Position numbers and translations under genes: made by a program. Positions 22,802 through 28,701 of a stretch of 28,701 bases of DNA are shown one piece after another. Every line of letters starts with the position of its first letter. Positions within the stretch are counted from its first letter, which is position 1. Location: contig JAFTEP010000129.1 of the NCBI GenBank assembly GCA_017453605.1, forward strand, positions 1 to 28,701. The letters are read 5' to 3'. The notes beneath the pieces are model-generated. The model had not been told where the DNA came from and did not search any database. It was given only the letters and a program-made list of their open reading frames with translations. Source of the stretch: Clostridia bacterium. GTDB lineage: Bacteria > Bacillota > Clostridia > Oscillospirales > SIG627.

Positions 22802-23812
22802 TCAGAGCAGTTCAACTCCCGCCCCGCGGCATACGTCGAGGGTCGTTTTGTCCCAGACCGAAGCCTGGACCTCGCCGATGTGAGCCTTTTCGAGAAGGAG
22901 CATACAGAGCCTCGACTGACCGATGCCGCCGCCGATCGTCTGCGGCAGCTTTCCGGCGAGCAGCATACTGTGGAAGGGCAGCTTCTTTCTTTCGGTGCAT
23001 CCGGATATTCCGAGCTGTCTTTCGAGCGCCTTTTCGTCGACCCTGATACCCATGCTCGAAAGCTCGAACGCGCAGTCGAGCTTTTCGTTGTAGAACATAA
23101 TGTCTCCGTTGAGGGTCCAGTCGTCGTAGTCGGGCGCACGCAGATCGTGGGGCTTTCCGGAAGCGAGCGCTCCGCCGATCCCGCTGATGAAGACGGTCTT
23201 CTTCTCGCGGACGATCCTGTTTTCGCGCTCCTTCGGGGAAAGCGCGGGATAAAGATCCTCAAGTTCCTGCGAGCTTATGAAAAACACCTCGGGGCTGAGC
23301 TTGACGTGAAGCCCGGGGAAGCTCAAGACGATCTTTTTCTCGGTCTCGCACACTGCGCCGACGATGGCTTTCACGGTCTTCTTCAGCGTGTCGAAATTGC
23401 GCTCGCTCTTGCCTATGACCTTCTCCCAGTCCCACTGATCGACGTAGACCGAGTGGAGATTGTCGGGGATCTCGTCGCGGCGGATCGCGTTCATATCGGT
23501 CCACAGACCCTCGCCGACTCCGAAGCCGTACTTGCCGAGCGCCATCCTTTTCCACTTCGCGAGCGAGTGGACGACCTGAGCCGTGACCCCCGCAGAGGGG
23601 ATGTCGAAGCTGACAGGTCTCTCGACGCCGTTGAGATCGTCGTTGAGTCCGGAAGCGCTGTCGACGAACAGCGGCGCGGAAATGCGCCTTATCCCGAGCG
23701 CGTTTTCAAGCGCGGCTTCAAAGATGCGCCTGAGCTCACCTATCGCAGTCTGAGTCTGATAAACGTCCAGCGCGCTGACGTAGCCCTCCGGAACGAAAGA
23801 ACCGGTTTTCAT
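22802..23812 (-). CDS. asnA: Aspartate-ammonia ligase (ammonia-dependent asparagine synthetase A)
   Basis: Forms asparagine from aspartate, ammonia and ATP; related to class II tRNA synthetases. The 336 residues match the normal AsnA length (about 330). Motifs include SAPLFVDSASGLNDDLNGVE (about 46-65), WKRMALGKYGF, GLWTDMNAIRRDE and the C-terminal GGGIGQSRLCMLLL. The ATG at 23812 has GGGAGG upstream; an earlier ATG at 23845 lies before the ribosome site. It is the first gene of an operon with glnN, so both amide amino acids are made from free ammonia at one locus. Confidence 0.95.
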   Translation of the reverse strand: MKTGSFVPEGYVSALDVYQTQTAIGELRRIFEAALENALGIRRISAPLFVDSASGLNDDLNGVERPVSFDIPSAGVTAQVVHSLAKWKRMALGKYGFGVGEGLWTDMNAIRRDEIPDNLHSVYVDQWDWEKVIGKSERNFDTLKKTVKAIVGAVCETEKKIVLSFPGLHVKLSPEVFFISSQELEDLYPALSPKERENRIVREKKTVFISGIGGALASGKPHDLRAPDYDDWTLNGDIMFYNEKLDCAFELSSMGIRVDEKALERQLGISGCTERKKLPFHSMLLAGKLPQTIGGGIGQSRLCMLLLEKAHIGEVQASVWDKTTLDVCRGAGVELL

Positions 23813-23870
23813 TGGAAACCTCCCCGGGAACACCCGAAAAAACAAAAGGAAATTTAAAAACTATTGATAT

Positions 23871-23900
23871 ATTATACCAATCCGCGCCTCGGTTTGTCAA
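23871..23900 (-). promoter_or_regulatory. Sigma-A promoter of asnA-glnN
   Basis: On the minus strand TTGACA (23895-23900), an 18-bp spacer and TATAAT (23871-23876), with TG one base before the -10. Both hexamers are perfect consensus, predicting strong basal expression. Confidence 0.85.
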
Positions 23901-23960
23901 CAGAAATTTTTCCAGCACCGGGCGTGGAAGTCCGATCCGTTTTGATTTTCGGGGTTTAGC

Positions 23961-23989
23961 TTGATTTATCGGGGGGCAGGTGATATAAT
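23961..23989 (+). promoter_or_regulatory. Sigma-A promoter for the EEP-family gene
   Basis: TTGATT (23961-23966), 17-bp spacer and TATAAT (23984-23989), with an extended TGA just before the -10. It is divergent from the asnA promoter, about 60 bp away. Confidence 0.75.
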
Positions 23990-24028
23990 CAAAACACAAG
24001 TTAAAAAGAAAAAAGGGGATACGGCGGG

Positions 24029-24784
24029 ATGAAAGAAAAGATCAGAGTCGCAACATACAACGTCGGGGACTATTCCGGGATCGGGATCGCACACGGCAGC
24101 GAAGAGAGCAGAAAAGCGTTCACGGAAGTGATGAAAAAGACCGGCGCCGATCTGTGGGCGCTGCAGGAGGACGTCGAGTTTTTCGAAGACGAAAAGAAAC
24201 TGAGCGCGTTCGACGAAGTCTATTCAAAGATCCTTCCCAACTACAGAAGGGAATACACCGGAAAATACAACGGCAAGGCGTTTTTGACGAAGTTTGAAAT
24301 GGAAGAGCCCCAAAAGATCTTCTACGACCCGGAACTCCACTGCTCACACAAATGGTTTCTGAAAACAAAGATCGCCGTCAACGGCATGACTCTCGACGCC
24401 GTCTGCCTGCACTTTGACTGGTCGGACAATTTCAAGAGGACGGTGCAGATCAAAACGGTCTGCGAGACGGTAAAAGACCTCGATCGCTGTCTTGTGATCG
24501 GAGACTTCAACCCCGACGACTACGACGCCGGCAAAAAACTGAGCCAGCGTAAGACCTTCCCGGAGGATCTGGCGCATTTTCAGAGCCTCGGCTTCGAGCC
24601 GGCGAACGCCGGGAGATCCGGGTGTTTCGACACGATCGTCGATCCCGAAAACTTCGTGCCGTCGCCCTATCCCTGCGACAACATCCTCGTCTCCCGGAAC
24701 GTGAAGATCCTGTCCGTCGGACGGATCGCGGAGCCGTGGATGAACGATCACGCGATCCTGTACGCGGATATAGAGATCACCTGA
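24029..24784 (+). CDS. Endonuclease/exonuclease/phosphatase (EEP) family hydrolase
   Basis: Metal-dependent phosphodiesterase-fold protein of 251 residues. The DNase I-like motifs appear in order: TYNVG with Asn 11, LQEDVE with metal Glu 47, LHFDW with His 128, GDFNPDDY with Asp 159 and Asn 161, DNILVS, and NDHAIL with catalytic His 241. All catalytic positions are present. The substrate cannot be told; the family includes exonuclease III, sphingomyelinases and inositol phosphatases. No signal peptide is visible, so it is probably cytoplasmic. It appears to be a single-gene transcript with its own promoter and terminator. Confidence 0.85.
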   Translation: MKEKIRVATYNVGDYSGIGIAHGSEESRKAFTEVMKKTGADLWALQEDVEFFEDEKKLSAFDEVYSKILPNYRREYTGKYNGKAFLTKFEMEEPQKIFYDPELHCSHKWFLKTKIAVNGMTLDAVCLHFDWSDNFKRTVQIKTVCETVKDLDRCLVIGDFNPDDYDAGKKLSQRKTFPEDLAHFQSLGFEPANAGRSGCFDTIVDPENFVPSPYPCDNILVSRNVKILSVGRIAEPWMNDHAILYADIEIT

Positions 24785-24810
24785 TCCCTCCCCCGATCTG
24801 TTTTCGCCCC

Positions 24811-24829
24811 CTCCCCCGGGGCAGGGGAG
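24811..24829. repeat. Short GC-rich palindromic element
   Basis: CTCCCC and GGGGAG form a 6-bp stem around CGGGGCA, inside a C-rich then G-rich stretch that is also able to pair as CCCC/GGGG. There is no adjacent U-tract, so it is not a clear terminator. It resembles dispersed palindromic repeats, but no second copy was noticed in this window. Confidence 0.3.
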
Positions 24830-24883
24830 ACACGTTGAACGCGATTTTTGTACCGCGGATCAATAAATCACAAAGATATAAAC

Positions 24884-24919
24884 GGGATCATCCGAAACGG
24901 ATGATCCCGATGTTTATTT
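24884..24919. terminator. Bidirectional terminator between EEP gene and the 24924-28701 operon
   Basis: A perfect 11-bp stem (GGGATCATCCG / CGGATGATCCC, 3-nt loop, 24884-24908) is followed on the plus strand by GATGTTTATTTTTT. On the minus strand it is followed by GTTTATATCTTT. It lies between convergent genes. Confidence 0.85.
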
Positions 24920-24923
24920 TTTA

Positions 24924-26036
24924 CTATTCTTCTTTGTCCGCTGGTCCTTCGGGGCTTTCGGGCTCGGGGTCGGGCTCGGGCTTGGGGTCTTCGTTCAGTT
25001 CTCCGTCTTTGGGGATGAAGCCCCTGACGGTCTCCCACACGACGACCGCGCCGCCGGAGATGATGGAAACAAAGTACGTGAAGAAGCGCCAGATGATCAT
25101 GACGATATACGTCTTGTCGTCGGGAAGGATGCCGCCGAAGAAGATCACGAAGCCTCCCTCCTGCGCGCCCGAGGCGCCCGGAAGCGGAACGTAGCTCACG
25201 GCGATATAGTGGAGATACTGAAGCGCGATGAACTGCAGCGGATGGAAGCCGCTGAGCCCGAAGGCTCTGTAGATGCAGTAAGAAACGCTCATGAGGCAGG
25301 CGGTCTGGAAAAGTGTCGCGAAGAACAGCCAGACCATTTTCTTGGGGTTCTTCTTGATGAACTCTATGCAGACGAAATACTCTTCCAGAACGGAATCTAT
25401 TTTTTCGTATGTCTTTTCGAGGTTCTTGACTATATGGATCTTCGAGAGGAGCTTCGCGATGAACCTGACGACCCTTCGGCTGAAATTCTTGTTGAAGAAC
25501 ATCACCCAGAAGAACACGATCAGCGCGCTGTTGAGAAAGAGCCCTATAATGCCGAACGGAAGGGCTGCGGGAGCTTTTGTCACGAAGTAATTGAAGTTTA
25601 TAACGAATCCCACGATGCCCATGGAGACCATCGCGATGTTGAAGAGGATCATCTTAACGGTCATCGCGGAGGTGCCGATCCCGACGGGGACGCCGTGCTT
25701 GTGCATATAATAGACCTGCACGGGCTGACCGCCGGAAGCGAACGGAGTCAGAGCCGAATAATACTGCCCGATCATCGTCACCTTGAGGGAGGTCCAGAAT
25801 CCGAGGGTGTGCTTTTCGGAATCGAGATAATACCAGAGGGTGTAATTTTCCATCAGATAGTATCCCGCGACGCAGGCGACCATCAGCGCGAGCCACCAGC
25901 CGTCAAAATTCCTGAAAGCCTCACCCAGTTGGGCGAAGCTGTTGTTCGTGACGCCGATAATTAAAACTACCGTGATCGTCACGAGAATATACAGGATGCT
26001 CAGCATCCTCTTCCAGGGGATTCTGATATTCTTCAT
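24924..26036 (-). CDS. Lysylphosphatidylglycerol synthase TM-domain / UPF0104 family membrane protein
   Basis: Integral membrane protein of 370 residues. It corresponds to the N-terminal flippase-like domain (LPG_synthase_TM family) without the cytosolic aminoacyl-transferase domain of MprF. About eight hydrophobic segments are visible. The family motif GQYYSALTPFASGGQPVQVY lies at about 91-110, with VPLPGASGAQEGGF near 290. After the last segment comes a charged tail (about 341-370) rich in alternating Pro, Glu and Asp. Relatives are proposed lipid or glycolipid flippases. The ATG shares one base with the stop of the upstream phosphoglycerate-mutase-like gene (TGATG), so translation is coupled. 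It is the last gene of its operon. Confidence 0.85.
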   Translation of the reverse strand: MKNIRIPWKRMLSILYILVTITVVLIIGVTNNSFAQLGEAFRNFDGWWLALMVACVAGYYLMENYTLWYYLDSEKHTLGFWTSLKVTMIGQYYSALTPFASGGQPVQVYYMHKHGVPVGIGTSAMTVKMILFNIAMVSMGIVGFVINFNYFVTKAPAALPFGIIGLFLNSALIVFFWVMFFNKNFSRRVVRFIAKLLSKIHIVKNLEKTYEKIDSVLEEYFVCIEFIKKNPKKMVWLFFATLFQTACLMSVSYCIYRAFGLSGFHPLQFIALQYLHYIAVSYVPLPGASGAQEGGFVIFFGGILPDDKTYIVMIIWRFFTYFVSIISGGAVVVWETVRGFIPKDGELNEDPKPEPDPEPESPEGPADKEE

Positions 26037-27271
26037 CAGGCGGTTTCCATTCCGAATAGAAGTTTTATGACCGAGGTGCCGTCGGGATAAAAGCCGAGTC
26101 CGGCGCAGCTTTTTTCACAGTAGCAGCTGACGCCTTCACGGATATGAGAGTTGTCGTAGATCACGAAAGGAACGCTCTCGCGGGTGTGGGTCCTCAACGA
26201 AACGGGAGTCGGATGATCCGGCATCAGGAGGATGCGGTAGGGCTCCCCGGTGCCGTCGAGATATTCTTTGACAGGAGTTAGGATCTCGGAGTCGATGTGT
26301 TCGATCGCGCTGACCTTTAAAGGCGCGTCTCCCTGATGCCCGCACTCGTCCGGCGCCTCGACGTGGATGTAAACGAAATCGCTGCCGTTTCTGAAAGCGT
26401 CGATCGCGGCGCGTCCCTTCGCGGCAAAATCAGTCACGGCGCCTCCGGTCGCGCCCTCGACTTTGGGGGCGTCCATACCGGCGCACAGACCTATGCCCTT
26501 AATAAGATCCACGGCGCAGATGACGGTCGCTTTGACTCCGAAGCGCTCTTTGAAGTTCTCGAGCTTCGGCTTGACGCCGGGGCTCCAAAACCAGATCGAA
26601 TTCGCGGGACGTTTTCCTTCGGCGACCCTTTTGAGATTGACGGGATGTTTGGAGAGGATATCAAAACTCTTTTCCATAAGCTCCCGGTAGACTTCGCCGA
26701 TCTCTCCGGCGGGAAGATAGGGGCCTATGCGCCTGCCGAGGATATCGTGGGGACGCGAAAAATCGTAGATCTTCTCACTGATCCCGCTTCCGGGCGCGTT
26801 TTCCCAGAGCATACAGTGGCGATAACTTATGCCGGTGAAAAATCTGCGGCGGCTGTCGCCGAGAGCGGCGTCGACGGCGGCGATAAGCTCGCGAGCCTCT
26901 TCTGTGGAGATCTCTCCGGAGCTGTGGTCTATGATGATCTTGTCGCCGTATGGCTCGCCGAGGTCGGAAAGAGTGACGATATTCGTTCTGAACGCAGTAT
27001 CGCCGGGACGCATTTCGAGCCCCATGCTTGTCGCTTCGAGCGGAGATCTGCCCTTTGAATAGATCTTCGGATCGTAGCCCAGAACGGCAAGATTGGCGGT
27101 GTCGCTTTCGGGGACCATACCCTCGGGAACGGTCATGACCGAGGCGCAGAAGCCGTTTTTCGCAAGATAGTCCATGCAGGGCTTATAAGCCGCCTCGAGA
27201 GGAGTTTTATCGCCGAGCCCGGGGCAGGGATAATCCGCCATCCCGTCTCCGAGCATAACAAGATACTTCAT
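26036..27271 (-). CDS. ApgM-type cofactor-independent phosphoglycerate mutase family protein
   Basis: Alkaline-phosphatase-superfamily metalloenzyme of 411 residues. The N-terminal metal motif is LVMLGDGMADYP at 4-15, and the phospho-acceptor Ser 56 lies in PESDTANLAVLGYDP. VHVEAPDECGHQGD-like residues (IHVEAPDECGHQGD) near 305 and LLMPDHPTP near 350 complete the metal sites. The archaeal/ApgM branch interconverts 2- and 3-phosphoglycerate. Some bacterial members of this branch have been assigned as homoserine kinases in threonine synthesis, so that is a real alternative. No glycolytic or thr genes are adjacent to decide. The ribosome site is AAGGA. It is 30 nt downstream of the unknown membrane-anchored gene. 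Confidence 0.88.
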   Translation of the reverse strand: MKYLVMLGDGMADYPCPGLGDKTPLEAAYKPCMDYLAKNGFCASVMTVPEGMVPESDTANLAVLGYDPKIYSKGRSPLEATSMGLEMRPGDTAFRTNIVTLSDLGEPYGDKIIIDHSSGEISTEEARELIAAVDAALGDSRRRFFTGISYRHCMLWENAPGSGISEKIYDFSRPHDILGRRIGPYLPAGEIGEVYRELMEKSFDILSKHPVNLKRVAEGKRPANSIWFWSPGVKPKLENFKERFGVKATVICAVDLIKGIGLCAGMDAPKVEGATGGAVTDFAAKGRAAIDAFRNGSDFVYIHVEAPDECGHQGDAPLKVSAIEHIDSEILTPVKEYLDGTGEPYRILLMPDHPTPVSLRTHTRESVPFVIYDNSHIREGVSCYCEKSCAGLGFYPDGTSVIKLLFGMETA

Positions 27272-27301
27272 TTTTCGTCCTTAATCAAAACCTTGGTCAT
27301 A

Positions 27302-27937
27302 TCAGCTGAAAAACTGATTTATATTCACTATGCGGTATTCGCCGTCCACGAGCGCGATCTGAAAGAGCTGAGACTTCCAGACGTCGCTGAGGGTGTCGCT
27401 GCGGAAAGTGAGATCGTTGAATCTCAATTTGTAGACGACCTTGAAGTTTTCAAGATCGTAGACGGTGTCGCCGAATTTCACGTCTTCCGAAGAAGAATAG
27501 AAACTGACCCGGATATCGTACGCTCTCTGCGGGGTAAGGGAATCCGGGGACTCGTTGGAATCAAAATACCCCTCGACGTAGCACTCCTTGAGCGCCGCAA
27601 GGTCTCCCGCCTTGAGCGCGTCGAAGAACTTCTTGAAGAGCTTCGCGCAGTCGCCTGAGGAAAACTGCGTCCCGTCGGTCAGGATCGTCCCCACGCCGGC
27701 GTATTCGTAATGCACGTCGCGGTCGAGGGAGAAATACTCCTCGTCCTCCTCGAGCGGGATGATCTCCTCGGGAAGAAATTCGCCGATCAGTTTCGGGGGA
27801 ACGTAATTCGCGTTGACTCCCGGCTTTTTGAAAGCGCCCGTGAAATAAAGCACCCCGACCGCCGCAGCGATCGCCGCGGCGACGGCGATAACGACGATGC
27901 GTTTCTTTTTGCCGTCAGCTTTTTTGGGGGAACTCAT
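27302..27937 (-). CDS. Membrane-anchored protein of unknown function
   Basis: Not recognised as a named family. The 211 residues begin with a Lys-rich stretch (about 1-14) and one hydrophobic segment (about 15-33, IVVIAVAAAIAAAVGVLYF). There is no lipobox Cys, so it is most likely a single-pass anchor with the rest outside the cell. The external part is acidic at first (EEDEEYF near 63-69). It then has a compact alpha/beta domain with CAKLFKKFFDALKAGDLAALKE, followed by beta-rich sequence ending DGEYRIVNINQFF; this pattern resembles NTF2-like or DUF4878-like folds, which is inference. The start overlaps the isomerase-like gene by 4 nt (ATGA). Confidence 0.75.
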   Translation of the reverse strand: MSSPKKADGKKKRIVVIAVAAAIAAAVGVLYFTGAFKKPGVNANYVPPKLIGEFLPEEIIPLEEDEEYFSLDRDVHYEYAGVGTILTDGTQFSSGDCAKLFKKFFDALKAGDLAALKECYVEGYFDSNESPDSLTPQRAYDIRVSFYSSSEDVKFGDTVYDLENFKVVYKLRFNDLTFRSDTLSDVWKSQLFQIALVDGEYRIVNINQFFS

Positions 27938-28701
27938 ATATTCTCGAGAGCTCTTTTGAGATTGGCGACCGAGATCCTCACGCCCTTGAGATTGTCTTCC
28001 ATCCCCTCGTATTCAAGGGTGAGCCAGCCGTCGTAGCCCGCTTTCTTGAGGATCAAGAGGCACTGTCTGACCGGAACGACGCCGTGTCCGAGGATCGCGC
28101 CCTTGAGATAGTCGCGGCAGCGGGTCTTGAACCAGCCCTCGCCGGGATCGTCGAGCGAGCCGTCCTTGAAATAGAAATCCTTGACGTGGACGTGACGGGC
28201 GTAACCCGCCATGATCGAGACCGCCTTTTTGGACTCCTCGTCGGCGCACATGAAGTTGCCGATGTCCACCAGCGCTCCGAAATTGTCGTTTGCGACGCCG
28301 TTGATGATCTTTTCCACTCTTGCGGAATCCTGAGAGAAGAAGCCGTGATTTTCGGTGCAGGTCACGATGCCGAGTGAAGCGGCGTATTCGGTGACCCTGC
28401 GGGAGCCCTCAATGATGCGCGGCAGGCAGGATTCGAAACTCCTCAGGGACTTTTCGCCCTTCTTCGGGCCGTAGGCGCAGTCGTGGCGAAGTGTCGGGAA
28501 GCCGTATGCCTTCGCGACGTCGACCTCGCGGCAGATCTTCTCTATCTCGGCGTCGAGATCGCCGCCGCTTCCGTTGACGAAGTCTCCTGACGTGCAGTAG
28601 CAGGCGAGACCGAGACCGAGTTCGTCGCAGTAGCCGGAGATCTTCTTTGCGAGCTCTATGCGCTCCTCAAAGGTCCCTTCCGGCTCGGAGACGTCTATGC
28701 C
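27934..28701 (-). CDS. Sugar phosphate isomerase/epimerase family TIM-barrel protein (N-terminus beyond window)
   Basis: The last 255 residues of an AP-endonuclease-2/xylose-isomerase-like barrel are present; the gene runs off the right edge in frame. Expected metal-site elements are seen in order: Glu in VTCTENHG, Asp in ALVDIGNF, His in HVHVKDFYF, and the terminal Glu in WLTLEYEG. The end, LKGVRISVANLKRALENI, is typical of this family, as is a length of about 280-290. Members include sugar epimerases, inosose dehydratases and DNA repair enzymes; the sugar-type motif HVKD favours a carbohydrate role. The substrate is unknown. It is the first visible gene of a four-gene operon. Confidence 0.85.
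   Translation of the reverse strand, partial: GIDVSEPEGTFEERIELAKKISGYCDELGLGLACYCTSGDFVNGSGGDLDAEIEKICREVDVAKAYGFPTLRHDCAYGPKKGEKSLRSFESCLPRIIEGSRRVTEYAASLGIVTCTENHGFFSQDSARVEKIINGVANDNFGALVDIGNFMCADEESKKAVSIMAGYARHVHVKDFYFKDGSLDDPGEGWFKTRCRDYLKGAILGHGVVPVRQCLLILKKAGYDGWLTLEYEGMEDNLKGVRISVANLKRALENI

Noticed and set aside
21577..23262. 561-residue minus-strand frame spanning glnN and asnA
   Set aside because: An Arg/Ser-rich alternative frame of two well-recognised genes, crossing their junction.

Overview
The window looks like chromosomal DNA from an anaerobic, Gram-positive-type bacterium, most likely a fairly GC-rich member of the Clostridia (Oscillospiraceae, Christensenellales or a similar gut lineage). 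This rests on strong AGGAGG ribosome sites, sigma-A promoters with 17-18 bp spacers, U-tract terminators, a DivIVA-like protein, a type III glutamine synthetase, ammonia-dependent AsnA and a soluble Hdr-Flx electron-transfer system. The taxonomic call is inference; there is no rRNA here. No mobile element, CRISPR array, tRNA or rRNA was seen.

Region 1 (1-10190, minus strand) is the highlight. One promoter appears to drive a ten-gene operon, in transcription order fumC, hdrB, hdrC, hdrA, flxD, flxC, flxB, flxA, frdB-like, frdA-like (the last cut by the window edge). FlxABCD-HdrABC is known as an NADH-oxidising, flavin-based electron-bifurcating module. Here it is sandwiched between fumarase and a soluble, thiol:fumarate-reductase-like FrdAB pair with no membrane anchor. 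The simplest reading is malate -> fumarate -> succinate, with NADH as donor and ferredoxin reduced in parallel. That would be an electron-bifurcating fumarate reductase.

Region 2 (10341-12416, minus) holds a MATE exporter and a dCMP deaminase. Region 3 (12499-17964, plus) holds asnS with a possible RNA switch in its leader, a subgroup Ic-type aspartate aminotransferase, a divergent secD-secF pair lacking the usual transmembrane aspartates, and a hotdog thioesterase. Region 4 (18031-19241, minus) holds an SDR oxidoreductase and a DivIVA-like coiled-coil protein. A plus-strand AGCS sodium/amino-acid symporter follows.

Region 5 (20599-23900, minus) is an asnA-glnN operon making Asn and Gln from ammonia. 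With asnS and the aminotransferase this gives a local Asp/Asn/Gln theme. Region 6 has a plus-strand EEP-family phosphohydrolase (24029-24784). It is followed by a tightly packed minus-strand operon running in from beyond the right edge: a sugar-phosphate isomerase/epimerase-like TIM barrel (partial), a membrane-anchored protein of unknown function, an ApgM-type phosphoglycerate mutase family protein, and a flippase/LPG-synthase-TM-like membrane protein.
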